From NCBI GenBank assembly GCA_902168105.1, contig CABHOY010000041.1, forward strand, positions 124,001 to 188,000: a stretch of DNA of 64,000 nt, read 5' to 3'. Origin of the DNA: an uncultured Flavihumibacter sp. Its GTDB lineage: Bacteria; Bacteroidota; Bacteroidia; Chitinophagales; Chitinophagaceae. Shown one piece after another: positions 36,897 through 45,721 of the stretch (positions within the stretch are counted from its first letter, which is position 1; the number at the start of each line of letters is the position of its first letter). The position numbers and the translations under genes were made by a program. Below the pieces are notes generated by a model. That model had not been told where the DNA came from. It saw nothing but the letters and a program-made list of their open reading frames with translations, and did no database searches.

Positions 36897-37256
36897 ATGG
36901 CGATCAAGGATCTGACGAAAGTTCAGAAAATCATTTTCATTTGTAATGGCGGCACCTGCAGCAATGGCGGTGCAGATGCAAACACCAACCAGTTAAGGGC
37001 ACACCTCACCGAGAACAGTCTCAATGACGAGATCCATACTGTCCGCACCAAATGCCTGGGGCAATGCACCTGGGGGCCAATGATATTTATGCATCCCGAA
37101 GGACTTTGGTACAAAGGCGTAACACCGGATACCACCCGCGAGATCGTGACGCAACACCTCATGCAGAATATACTGCTGGAAGAGCATGTACATTATCCTG
37201 CAATTGAACTGGTAGACTCAAAACCACTCACGCTTAGTGGTCAGCCTAACGAATAA
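36897..37256 (+). CDS. Thioredoxin-like [2Fe-2S] ferredoxin of the B12 operon
   Basis: 119 residues. A strand KIIFICNGGTCSNGG carries a Cx4C pair and KCLGQCTWGP carries a Cx3C pair, the cysteine pattern of the thioredoxin-fold [2Fe-2S] ferredoxins (Aquifex Fd4/NuoE-like). It is the first gene after the cobalamin riboswitch, 13 bases before the NiCoT gene. It probably supplies electrons in the cytosol for a reductive step, such as cobalt(II) to cobalt(I) reduction before adenosylation, or the precorrin-6 stage. Which step is inference only. Confidence 0.85.
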   Translation: MAIKDLTKVQKIIFICNGGTCSNGGADANTNQLRAHLTENSLNDEIHTVRTKCLGQCTWGPMIFMHPEGLWYKGVTPDTTREIVTQHLMQNILLEEHVHYPAIELVDSKPLTLSGQPNE

Positions 37257-37269
37257 AAACTGACCATCT

Positions 37270-38100
37270 ATGGAACTTTTACAACAAGACCTTAGTGGGT
37301 TCATTGTGCTTTCCGTATTAGGTTTACGGCATGGCCTGGACCCTGATCATATTACTGTCATTGACGGTTACACGTACCGCTTACATATGAACAAAAGCGC
37401 CTGGGCGCGTTGGGTAGGTACCTTGTTCACTTTCGGGCATGGCATCATGGTAACGGCTATAGCGCTGTTCCTCTGCATATTGAAGAACAACTTTGAAATG
37501 CCGGTCATGCTGGACATTGTGGTAGAATGGCTGTCGTCCGTCATGTTACTCTTCATGGGCATCTCCAATATCATTTCGCTTACCCGCAAAGACGATGTAC
37601 AATTAAGCGGGTTCAGGAAAAGGTTGCTGCCAAAGTCGTTCAGTAACAATGTTAATCCCTTCACGGTTATCGTGACCGGGATCATCTTTGGGTTCATCTT
37701 TGATACGTCTTCACAGATAGCCGCCTTTGGTTATGCGGTATCTGTCTCCAATCAATGGATCTATGCCATATTAGGCGGTGTGGTGTTCTCACTGGGATTG
37801 ATCGTCACAGGAACCTGCGACTCCCTCCTGCTGAGTAAGTTGCTGAAAACATTCGATCAGAAAAAGATCCGCAGTCATCGGTTTAAATTAAATGTGCTGA
37901 TCACCATCATGTGTTTTGCCATTCCTCTTTATAAAATTGCAAGTTCGATGAATGCCGCGCTGGAGTTGAGTGATTTCCAGAATAATATTGTCGGTCTGGT
38001 TTTTATTAGTATCATTATATCGTTGTATGCGGAGCTGTACCTGCGGCACAGGTATGCAAGAAGCGAAGTCGTATTACAACAGGATACAGACCCACGTTAA
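37270..38100 (+). CDS. NiCoT-family nickel/cobalt permease
   Basis: 276 residues, about seven to eight hydrophobic segments. RHGLDPDHI (20-28) is the HX4DH signature of NiCoT (HoxN/NixA) transporters in TM2; FTFGHGIMV and FGFIFDTSSQIA match the second and third family motifs. These secondary transporters take up Ni2+ or Co2+ with high affinity. Placement in a riboswitch-controlled B12 operon points to cobalt. A second, different transporter (46802-47497) is in the same operon. Confidence 0.88.
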   Translation: MELLQQDLSGFIVLSVLGLRHGLDPDHITVIDGYTYRLHMNKSAWARWVGTLFTFGHGIMVTAIALFLCILKNNFEMPVMLDIVVEWLSSVMLLFMGISNIISLTRKDDVQLSGFRKRLLPKSFSNNVNPFTVIVTGIIFGFIFDTSSQIAAFGYAVSVSNQWIYAILGGVVFSLGLIVTGTCDSLLLSKLLKTFDQKKIRSHRFKLNVLITIMCFAIPLYKIASSMNAALELSDFQNNIVGLVFISIIISLYAELYLRHRYARSEVVLQQDTDPR

Positions 38101-38112
38101 GTATTATTGACC

Positions 38113-38946
38113 ATGAATAAAAAAGCACTGACAAATACTATCAGCATCCTCGGATGTGGCTGGCTGGGACTGCCGCTGGCCGTAAGTCTTGTACAGCAGG
38201 GCTATACCGTTAAAGGCTCCGTGACCCAGCTGGAAAAACTGGAGCTACTGGCGCAAAAAGGGATAACGCCGTTCCAGGTACAGATCACTGATACAAGTAT
38301 TACCGGTAATGACCTTGCAGGATTCCTTGAAAGCGAAATACTGATCATCAACATCCCTCCTTCCCGGCGTGAAGATGTAGTATTCTACCACCAGGCACAG
38401 ATAAAACTCCTGCTGGCGGAGATCCTGAAGAGTCCTATCAAACAAGTTCTTTTTATCAGCTCCACTTCGGTATATCCTGATCTTAACCAGGAGGTCACCG
38501 AACTGGAAAATACATTGCCATCCAAAGAGAGTGGCAAAGCATTGCTGGCCGTAGAGAAAATGTTGCGCTCAAATGTACATCTGATGACCACCATCGTCAG
38601 GTTTGCCGGACTGGTAGGATACGACCGTATGCCGGGAAGATTCCTTGCGGGTAAAAAGAACGTTGAAAATGGGAACGCTCCTATTAACGTCATTCACCAG
38701 GACGATTGTATCGCACTCATAAGCGGTATCATACAGCAACAGGCATGGGGAGAGATCTTCAATGCCTGTGCGGATATTCATCCTACCCGCAGAGAATTCT
38801 ATACACAGGCGGCAGCGAAAGCGGGACTTGAACTGCCCACCTTTGCTGACACAGCCGATCCCAGGTTTAAGATCATCAATTCCGAAAAGATCAAACAACG
38901 CCTGAACTATTCATTCAGGTATCCGGATCCTCTCGGACTATTATAA
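38113..38946 (+). CDS. SDR-type NAD(P)-dependent oxidoreductase/epimerase-like protein
   Basis: 277 residues from ATG 38113; an in-frame TTG lies six bases earlier. The Rossmann opening SILGCGWLGLPLAVSL has the nucleotide loop GCGWLG in place of the usual GxxGxxG. A later strand reads VLFISSTSVYPD with the SDR Ser/Tyr region. It resembles YeeZ-like extended SDR proteins. No step of known B12 synthesis is assigned to such a protein. Its position between a cobalt permease and CbiX in the operon suggests a role near tetrapyrrole or cobalt handling. A precorrin-2 dehydrogenase-type step, which is otherwise missing here, is conceivable but unproven. Confidence 0.75.
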   Translation: MNKKALTNTISILGCGWLGLPLAVSLVQQGYTVKGSVTQLEKLELLAQKGITPFQVQITDTSITGNDLAGFLESEILIINIPPSRREDVVFYHQAQIKLLLAEILKSPIKQVLFISSTSVYPDLNQEVTELENTLPSKESGKALLAVEKMLRSNVHLMTTIVRFAGLVGYDRMPGRFLAGKKNVENGNAPINVIHQDDCIALISGIIQQQAWGEIFNACADIHPTRREFYTQAAAKAGLELPTFADTADPRFKIINSEKIKQRLNYSFRYPDPLGLL

Positions 38947-38954
38947 AGTGGTAT

Positions 38955-39884
38955 ATGAAAGGGATATTAATATGCGGTCATGGCAGTCGCGACCCGGAAG
39001 GAGTCGACGGCTTTAAAACATTGGTAGCATTGCTGCAGAAACGCTATCCGCACAGGATGGTGGATTACGGTTTCCTGGAGTTCTCTCACCCGGTATATGC
39101 AGCCGCTGTAGAGCGGATGTATCTGGCAGGTGTAAGGGAGATCACCGCTATCCCCGCAATACTCTTTGCGGGCGGCCATGCGAAAAATGATATCCCTTAC
39201 GAAATGAATACGCTGCAAAGCCAGTATAAAGATCTGAAGATCAAGCTGGGCAGGCATATCGGCATTACGCCATCCATGCTGCAACTTGCGCAGCAACTGA
39301 TTGAGCAATCTGAAGCAGCCGCTCCCGCTCTTGACAGGAAAGACGCCTGCCTGTTGTTAGTAGGCAGAGGTACCTCCGATCCTGACGCTAATTCCGACGT
39401 AGCCAAGATGACCCGTATGCTGGGAGAAGGCCTGGGCTTCGGGTTCGCTACCACAGCCTTCATCGGCGTAACACAACCATTGCTGAAAGACCTGCTGCCA
39501 GTCATTGATCATCTGCCATATAAAAGGATCGTAGCGCTCCCCGTATTTCTCTTTACAGGCGTGTTACTCAAAAAGATATATGCGCAACTGGATGAGTTCA
39601 GCAATGTATCTGATAAAGAGATCATTTACACAAGATCGTTCGAATGTAATGAACTGCTGCTGCAAACCATAGATGAGCGCATCCGTGAGGCTGAAGAAGG
39701 CAATCCAAATATGAACTGTCAGCTGTGCAAGTACCGGACGCAGATCATCGGCTTCGAGGAGGAAGTGGGCAAAGAGCAGGTGGGACATCACCTGGCGGTG
39801 AAAGGCATACTCTTCGAAGAAGATGAAAAGATCAGCGATAAAACAACAGTCTTAACTAAGGTCAAAAAGATCCTCGGCATCTGA
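38955..39884 (+). CDS. cbiX: Sirohydrochlorin cobaltochelatase
   Basis: 309 residues, the long two-domain form. The N-terminal domain opens GILICGHGSRDPEGVDGF and includes FLEFSHPVYAAA and AILFAGGHAKNDIP, whose His residues form the metal site. The second domain starts LLLVGRGTSDPDANSDVAKM. A C-terminal extension has CQLC (about 256-259) and could bind an Fe-S cluster or metal, as reported for other long CbiX proteins. It inserts Co2+ into sirohydrochlorin, the entry step of the early-cobalt route. It begins 8 bases after the SDR gene and is followed 3 bases later by cbiL. Confidence 0.92.
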   Translation: MKGILICGHGSRDPEGVDGFKTLVALLQKRYPHRMVDYGFLEFSHPVYAAAVERMYLAGVREITAIPAILFAGGHAKNDIPYEMNTLQSQYKDLKIKLGRHIGITPSMLQLAQQLIEQSEAAAPALDRKDACLLLVGRGTSDPDANSDVAKMTRMLGEGLGFGFATTAFIGVTQPLLKDLLPVIDHLPYKRIVALPVFLFTGVLLKKIYAQLDEFSNVSDKEIIYTRSFECNELLLQTIDERIREAEEGNPNMNCQLCKYRTQIIGFEEEVGKEQVGHHLAVKGILFEEDEKISDKTTVLTKVKKILGI

Positions 39885-39887
39885 TAC

Positions 39888-40595
39888 ATGAACAAACAGG
39901 GAAAGATATATGGCGTCTCACTGGGTCCCGGCGATCCGCTGATGATAACGTTAAAAGGCTTGCAGGTGCTGCAACAGGCCGACAAGATCTATTACCCGGG
40001 CTCACTGTTGCCTGATGGTAGTACATCCAGTTATTCTTTGCAGATATTACAACACTATGACCTAAGTAAAAACAAGTTGCAGGGCATGTTCCTGAAAATG
40101 TCCGACAACCGCGAACAGGCTGAACAAACTTATGCTGATACTTTTCAGCATTTACTTGCAGATTATAATGCTGGTCTTCAGGTGGCTTTCGTAAGTGAAG
40201 GGGATATTTCCTTTTACAGCACCTTCGCCTACCTGCTGAAACATATCCATTCACATAAACTGGCCCTGGAAGTAATTGCAGGCGTGCCATCCTTTATATT
40301 GGGCGCCGCCGAACACCAGTCATCACTGGCCATCCTCAATGAGAAGATAGCCATCCTGCCAAGGATGAAAGACCGTGATACGCTGTCCCGCTACCTGGAT
40401 GAATTTGAAACGGTGGTGCTGATCAAAGTACGTAGCGTACTGCATGAGATCCGCACACTCATCAACCAGACGAGCCTGCATATCGTTTACTGTGAACGTT
40501 TAGGCACCTCGCAACAGTATATCACAACAGATATTAATGACCTGGAACATAGGGAGATCCCCTATTTTTCATTACTCATTTTAAAAAGATTATGA
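39888..40595 (+). CDS. cbiL/cobI: (Cobalt-)precorrin-2 C20-methyltransferase
   Basis: 235 residues of the class III SAM-dependent tetrapyrrole methylase fold. GKIYGVSLGPGDPLMITLKGLQVLQQADKIYYPG is read in pieces as the CobI/CbiL N-terminus. EGDISFYSTFAYLL is the substrate loop and VIAGVPSFILGAAE the mid-domain motif. It adds the C20 methyl group to (cobalt-)precorrin-2. The last four bases overlap the next gene as ATGA. Confidence 0.93.
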   Translation: MNKQGKIYGVSLGPGDPLMITLKGLQVLQQADKIYYPGSLLPDGSTSSYSLQILQHYDLSKNKLQGMFLKMSDNREQAEQTYADTFQHLLADYNAGLQVAFVSEGDISFYSTFAYLLKHIHSHKLALEVIAGVPSFILGAAEHQSSLAILNEKIAILPRMKDRDTLSRYLDEFETVVLIKVRSVLHEIRTLINQTSLHIVYCERLGTSQQYITTDINDLEHREIPYFSLLILKRL

Positions 40596-41947
40596 AACTA
40601 AGTGTAGTCGGCATAGGACCAGGTGGCAGAGATTATATCTTACCTGTAGCTCAGCAGGTATTAGCAACGGCTGATATCGTTATCGGGTACAGCTATTATT
40701 TTCAATTCATCGCTCACCTCCTGCAACCGGGCTGTGAATGTATTGGCAAAGACCTTACTGAAGAGGAAGCCCGTGCCGAACTGGCGGTTAACCGCTGTGA
40801 AGCAGGTAAACATATAGTCGTGATCAGCTCCGGTGACGCCGGCATCTATGCCATGGCCTCACTTGTGTATCAGTATGCCGGCACATGTACAGACAAGGAG
40901 ATCGAATTGCAGACCATTCCCGGCATCAGTGCATTCATTGCTGCTGCAGGCAAGCTGGGCGCTCCATTAGGACATGACTTCTGCTGTATCTCACTCTCCG
41001 ACCTCATGACCCCCTGGCCGGTAATTGAAAAAAGGATACAGGCGGCTGCTATAGGCGACTTCGTCACTTCTCTTTATAATCCCAGGAGTAAAAAACGCTT
41101 CTGGCAACTGGCACGTTTTAAAGAGCTGTTCCTGCAACACCGGGATGCGGATACACCCGTGGCCATTATCAGGCAGGTAACAAGGCCGGAAGAACAGATC
41201 ACAATTACTACACTCGCCGCACTGAATATTGAAGATGTCGATATGTTCTCTCTTGTTATGATCGGCAACTCACAAACATATCAGTTCAATAGCTTCCTCG
41301 TCACCCCGCGCGGCTATATGGCCCGGAAGCCACACAGCGGACAGGAGATACAGGATGAGAGTTTCCGGCAGATAGCTATACAACTGAAACGGGAAGATGT
41401 CAGTGAAGCCGACAGGTGGGCCATTATGCGTTGTATACACACAACGGCCGACTTTGAATACGAAGACCTCTACCTTGCCAACCAGGATGCTATTACCCAA
41501 TGGCATCACTATCTGAAAGAAGGCGGTACCATAGTAACAGATGTGACGATGGTACAATCAGGTATCACAAAAGAATTCCTAAAGAAATATAACGCACAGG
41601 TATACTGTTATCTGAACGACGAAGCAGTATTGCCACTGGCCGAGAAAGAAGGGCTTACCCGTAGCCAGGCAGGCATGCGTATCGCCATAGAAAAACATCC
41701 GGAAGCGCTGTTTGTAGTGGGTAACGCACCGACAGCCTTGTTTGAGTTGTGCGACCAGTTACAGGAGCGCAGGTTCAACCCGGCGGGCATTATCGGCGCT
41801 CCTGTCGGTTTTGTCAATGTGATAGAATCCAAACTGAAACTGCAGGCGTTGAAGAACGTGCCTTACGTTATTATACAGGGCCGCAAGGGTGGTAGTAACG
41901 TCGCCGCCAGTATTGTCAATGCAGCTTTCACCGTAAATGATAAATAG
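40592..41947 (+). CDS. cobJ-cobH: CobJ-CobH fusion: precorrin-3B C17-methyltransferase and precorrin-8X methylmutase
   Basis: 451 residues, two enzymes in one chain. Residues 1-240 are the C17-methyltransferase (ring contraction): VGIGPGGRDYILP, SSGDAGIYAMASLV, TIPGISAFIAAAGKLGAPLGHDF and SLYNPRSKKRFWQL. After a linker (TPRGYMARKP), residues about 265-451 are precorrin-8X methylmutase: RCIHTTADFEYEDL with the conserved His, IVTDVTMVQSGI, FVVGNAPTALFEL and PAGIIGAPVGFVNVIESK. The steps are not consecutive in the pathway, so the fusion is more likely for co-expression or assembly than direct channelling. ATGA overlap upstream; its TAG stop shares a base with the GTG start of the next gene. Confidence 0.93.
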   Translation: MKLSVVGIGPGGRDYILPVAQQVLATADIVIGYSYYFQFIAHLLQPGCECIGKDLTEEEARAELAVNRCEAGKHIVVISSGDAGIYAMASLVYQYAGTCTDKEIELQTIPGISAFIAAAGKLGAPLGHDFCCISLSDLMTPWPVIEKRIQAAAIGDFVTSLYNPRSKKRFWQLARFKELFLQHRDADTPVAIIRQVTRPEEQITITTLAALNIEDVDMFSLVMIGNSQTYQFNSFLVTPRGYMARKPHSGQEIQDESFRQIAIQLKREDVSEADRWAIMRCIHTTADFEYEDLYLANQDAITQWHHYLKEGGTIVTDVTMVQSGITKEFLKKYNAQVYCYLNDEAVLPLAEKEGLTRSQAGMRIAIEKHPEALFVVGNAPTALFELCDQLQERRFNPAGIIGAPVGFVNVIESKLKLQALKNVPYVIIQGRKGGSNVAASIVNAAFTVNDK

Positions 41948-43131
41948 TGGAATATATCGTGATCGGCATATCAAATGATCCTGACTACATCCTGCCGGAT
42001 GAAGCCCGTCAGCTGTTACTATCCCATGAGGTGTTCTCCGGGGGTAAGCGACACTATGAGCTGGTCAGAAAGTATCTCCCTGCTTATCATCACTGGATTG
42101 ATATCCAGGGTAATATGCCCGTTCTCTTTGATAAATTCCGGGAACATAACGGGGCTATCGTAGTCTTTGCTTCGGGCGATCCGCTGTTCTATGGCTTCGC
42201 CGGTACCATACAAAAATTCGATCCCGGGGCGGACATGAAAGTGTATCCTTACTTTAACAGTATCCAGTTACTCTGTCATGCAAACAATCTTTCTTACGCA
42301 AGTCTTGTAAATGTATCTGTACATGGACGCACCTGGGATGAGCTGGATAACGCCCTGATCATACAGGCGCCAATGCTAGGTGTACTGACTGACCAGCAAA
42401 AGACGCCGGCTGTCATTGCGCATCGCATGCTGGAATATGGCTTCTCAAACTATAGTATGATAGTTGGTGAAGATCTCGGCGGACAGCATCACCGCTCCAC
42501 CATACTTGCCCTCGATGAGGCAGCCGGTTATACTGCACACTCGCTGAATTGCGTGATACTCATCAGAACATCCAGGACGGCATTTCCTCATGGCATTCCT
42601 GATCATCTGTTCTACGGACTGGAGAACCGGCCAAATATGATCACGAAAATGCCGGTCCGTCTTGTCAGCCTCTCCTACCTGGGCCTTGCCGAACGCAATG
42701 TACTGTGGGATGTAGGATTCTGTACCGGTTCCATTTCTGTTGAAGCAAGACGGCAATATCCTCATCTGCAGATTGTTGCTTTTGAGCAAAGGCCTGAATG
42801 CAGTGAACTGCTGGACAAAAATATGCGCCGGTATTCAGCACCGGGCATTATCAAAGTAATGGGCGACTTCTTTGAGACAGACCTTGATCTATACCCTTTG
42901 CCCGATGCAGTTTTTATAGGCGGGCATGGCGGCAGACTGGAAGAACTGATACGGAAACTGGATAGTATACTTCCTGCATCTGCCAGGATCGTATTGAATG
43001 CAGTAAAGGAAGAGAGCAGGGAGCAATTCTCGAAAATGATGAAAATATTAGACTACAGATTGTTTGATCCGATAGTGATACAGGTCGATGAACACAATCC
43101 TATCACCATACTAACGGCAGAAAAAAGATAA
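41947..43131 (+). CDS. cobL: Precorrin-6Y C5,15-methyltransferase (decarboxylating), CbiE-CbiT
   Basis: 394 residues from a GTG start that overlaps the previous TAG by one base. The N-terminal half (CbiE) is a tetrapyrrole methylase: VIGISNDPDYILPDEARQLL, VFASGDPLFYGFAGTI and YASLVNVSVHGR. The C-terminal half (CbiT) has a Rossmann SAM fold with LWDVGFCTGSISVEARRQYP, FEQRPECSELLDKNMRRY and DAVFIGGHGGRLEELI. It methylates C5 and C15 and decarboxylates ring C acetate. The natural CbiE-CbiT fusion is common. Confidence 0.93.
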   Translation: MEYIVIGISNDPDYILPDEARQLLLSHEVFSGGKRHYELVRKYLPAYHHWIDIQGNMPVLFDKFREHNGAIVVFASGDPLFYGFAGTIQKFDPGADMKVYPYFNSIQLLCHANNLSYASLVNVSVHGRTWDELDNALIIQAPMLGVLTDQQKTPAVIAHRMLEYGFSNYSMIVGEDLGGQHHRSTILALDEAAGYTAHSLNCVILIRTSRTAFPHGIPDHLFYGLENRPNMITKMPVRLVSLSYLGLAERNVLWDVGFCTGSISVEARRQYPHLQIVAFEQRPECSELLDKNMRRYSAPGIIKVMGDFFETDLDLYPLPDAVFIGGHGGRLEELIRKLDSILPASARIVLNAVKEESREQFSKMMKILDYRLFDPIVIQVDEHNPITILTAEKR

Positions 43132-43132
43132 A

Positions 43133-44962
43133 ATGAGTAAGACAGTTATTATAGCCAGTACAGATAGTGGCGTTGCGTTGGGCGACAGGATCAGGACAGA
43201 GTTCCCGAAATCCCTGCTGGTTAGCACCCGTCATCATGAACAGGCAAGTCACATAGAAAGTATCGCCACTTTCCTGGAAGCTAATTTCAATACGTTCGAT
43301 ACACTGATCTTTATCGGAGCGCTGGGCATTTGTGTAAGAAGCATCGCCCCCTATCTGCAGGATAAAAAAGAAGATCCCGCCGTCATTAATATGGATGACA
43401 CGGGCATGTTCGTACAGGCAGTGGTATCAGGGCACATCGGCGGCGCCAATGATATTACCCGCAAACTGGCAGCCGCTATCGGCGCACAGGCCGTTATTAC
43501 TACCAGCAGTGACCTTCAGGAGATCTGGGCGCTTGACACGTTGCCGGGGCAATTTGGATGGAAATCAGCGGCCAGCCAGGACATGAACAGTATTATTTCC
43601 TTATTCGTCAATAACCAACCAACCGCATTATTACTGGACATCAAGGACAAAGGCACTGCACACCTTGAAAAGACGCTGCCTGCCTTTGTCGAAGTCCACT
43701 ATGACCTTCCGGAAGATCTTTCCAAGTATGTACTGTTGATTGCCGTGACTTATAAAAAGTATCCGGCGGCAATACCCGTACTGTATTTTCATCCACCCGT
43801 ATTGAACATCGGTATGGGCTGCTCACGGGATATAGAAGCGGACCTGCTGGAGGCTTCTGTATATCAGCAGTTAGCACAACAGCAACTGGCCATCGAATCC
43901 ATCCGGGTCATCGGCTCTATTGACGTGAAACACGATGAAACCGCCTTTATCGCTTTGGCAGAGCAGCTACAGGTCCCTTTTATCACTTTTACTGCAGATG
44001 ATCTGAATACGCAACAGGTGGCCAATCCGTCAGAAGTGGTGATGTCGAAACTGGGTGTGCATAGCGTATCAGAAGCATCCGCTATGCTATTGTCCGGCAA
44101 CCAGGAACTGCTGCTGGAGAAACAGAAGATCACTGTTAGTTCGGGTAAGAAACATACCATCGCTGTTACTGTTGACAAACATGCCGTTCGCAAAGCAGTG
44201 ATCGCCATTGTGGGCGCCGGACCCGGAGATGCTGAACTGATCAGCCTTAAAGGGAAACAGCTGGTGGAAGATGCAGACCTTATCTTATATGCAGGTAGTC
44301 TTATTCCTGAAGAGATCACCCACTACGCAAAGAAAGAAGCCATCGTCAGGAACTCCGCCAGCATGACACTGGACGAGCAAATAAGCCTGATGGAAGAACA
44401 CTATGGCAAAGGTCACCTGATCGTCCGGCTTCAATCCGGTGATCCGAGTATTTACGGAGCCATACAGGAACAGATGACCATCTTCGATGAGAAAGGTATG
44501 GACTATTATATCGTGCCGGGTATCTCTTCTTTTCAGGCGGCGGCAGCCAGCCTGAAATCAGAATTCACGATCCCGGAAGTAGTGCAGACCATCATCCTCA
44601 CACGTGGCGCAGGTAAGACGCCCTTACCGGAACATGAGAAACTGAACGAAATGGCCAGGCACAAAGCCACCATGTGCATCTTTCTCAGCGCTACCATTGC
44701 CCGCTCTGTACAGGAACAACTACTGGAGCACTATGATCCGGAAACACCAGTGGCCGTATTGTACCGCGTAAGCTGGAAAGATGAAGAGATCTACACCGGC
44801 CAGTTAAAAGACCTGGCGCAGATCGTACGCGATAATAAACTGACACTGACCACACTGGTCATCGTCGGCGTGGCTATTGGTGCAAGAAAGAACCGTTCAC
44901 ATTTATACAACCCTGACTGGAAACATACATTCAGAACAGGGAAAGCCATAAAAACAAACTAG
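43133..44962 (+). CDS. cbiG-cobM: CbiG-CobM fusion: cobalt-precorrin-5A hydrolase and precorrin-4 C11-methyltransferase
   Basis: 609 residues. Residues 1-340 are CbiG: FIGALGICVRSIAPYLQDKKEDPAV, VVSGHIGGANDITRKLA and the C-terminal GMGCSRDIEADLLEA. Residues about 355-600 are the C11-methyltransferase CobM/CbiF: IVGAGPGDAELISLKGKQLVEDADLILYAGSLIP, RLQSGDPSIYGAIQEQM, IVPGISSFQAAAA and TLVIVGVAIG, each read in pieces. CobM makes (cobalt-)precorrin-5A and CbiG then opens its lactone ring, so these are consecutive reactions and the fusion may channel the product. CbiG is diagnostic of the early-cobalt pathway. Confidence 0.93.
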   Translation: MSKTVIIASTDSGVALGDRIRTEFPKSLLVSTRHHEQASHIESIATFLEANFNTFDTLIFIGALGICVRSIAPYLQDKKEDPAVINMDDTGMFVQAVVSGHIGGANDITRKLAAAIGAQAVITTSSDLQEIWALDTLPGQFGWKSAASQDMNSIISLFVNNQPTALLLDIKDKGTAHLEKTLPAFVEVHYDLPEDLSKYVLLIAVTYKKYPAAIPVLYFHPPVLNIGMGCSRDIEADLLEASVYQQLAQQQLAIESIRVIGSIDVKHDETAFIALAEQLQVPFITFTADDLNTQQVANPSEVVMSKLGVHSVSEASAMLLSGNQELLLEKQKITVSSGKKHTIAVTVDKHAVRKAVIAIVGAGPGDAELISLKGKQLVEDADLILYAGSLIPEEITHYAKKEAIVRNSASMTLDEQISLMEEHYGKGHLIVRLQSGDPSIYGAIQEQMTIFDEKGMDYYIVPGISSFQAAAASLKSEFTIPEVVQTIILTRGAGKTPLPEHEKLNEMARHKATMCIFLSATIARSVQEQLLEHYDPETPVAVLYRVSWKDEEIYTGQLKDLAQIVRDNKLTLTTLVIVGVAIGARKNRSHLYNPDWKHTFRTGKAIKTN

Positions 44963-45721
44963 ATGATCTTAGTCTTTGGCGGAACCACAGAAGGTAAAAA
45001 GGTAGCAGGCATCCTGGAAAAGGCGGCATGCCCTTACTACTATTCCACCAAAACAAGTATCGACTTCCAGGCGGGTACATATGGCCAGTACCGGTATGGC
45101 CCTTTAACAGCTGACGCCTTGCAAACATTCTGTAAAGCGCATGCTGTTAAAGCCATCGTTCATGCAAGTCATCCGTTTGCCACGCTGCTGCATGAAACCA
45201 TTCATGAAGGAGCACAGGCATTGTCGCTACCGGTGTTTCGTTTTGAGCGCAGTTATCCTGACAGGCAGGAACATCCGCTGATCAGGTATTGCAGCTCTTA
45301 TGCGGATGCGTTGTCATGGCTGGCGCAGCATCCGGTTAAACGCCTGCTGGCGCTGACAGGAGTACAAACCATCGCACCGCTGACAAACTACTGGAAAGAA
45401 CATGATACCATCTTCCGCATCCTGCCCAGGGAAAGTTCCCTTGCGCTTGCAGTACAGGCAGGATTTCCGGTAGAAAAACTCATCAGGGAAATGCCGGGAG
45501 ATGATCCTGAACAGGAACTGGCCATTATCAAACAATACGGCATAGACTGTATACTGACGAAGGAAAGCGGGGAATCCGGCTTCCTGGCCACGAAGATAGA
45601 CGCGGCCCTGCAAAGCGGTATTCCCATCCTGATCATTGAACGTCCGGCCCTGCCAGACACATTCATACCTGTCACGGATGAGGTTTCACTGATGACAGGA
45701 CTAAAAAGTTCCCTGTCATGA
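44963..45721 (+). CDS. cobK/cbiJ: Precorrin-6A reductase
   Basis: 252 residues. The start MILVFGGTTEGKKVAGIL is the CobK/CbiJ signature, followed by IVHASHPFATLLHETI, FRFERSYPDR and the late CILTKESGESGFLATKIDAAL. It reduces (cobalt-)precorrin-6A with a nicotinamide cofactor. The ATG directly follows the TAG of the upstream gene, and the end overlaps cbiD as ATGA. Confidence 0.92.
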   Translation: MILVFGGTTEGKKVAGILEKAACPYYYSTKTSIDFQAGTYGQYRYGPLTADALQTFCKAHAVKAIVHASHPFATLLHETIHEGAQALSLPVFRFERSYPDRQEHPLIRYCSSYADALSWLAQHPVKRLLALTGVQTIAPLTNYWKEHDTIFRILPRESSLALAVQAGFPVEKLIREMPGDDPEQELAIIKQYGIDCILTKESGESGFLATKIDAALQSGIPILIIERPALPDTFIPVTDEVSLMTGLKSSLS

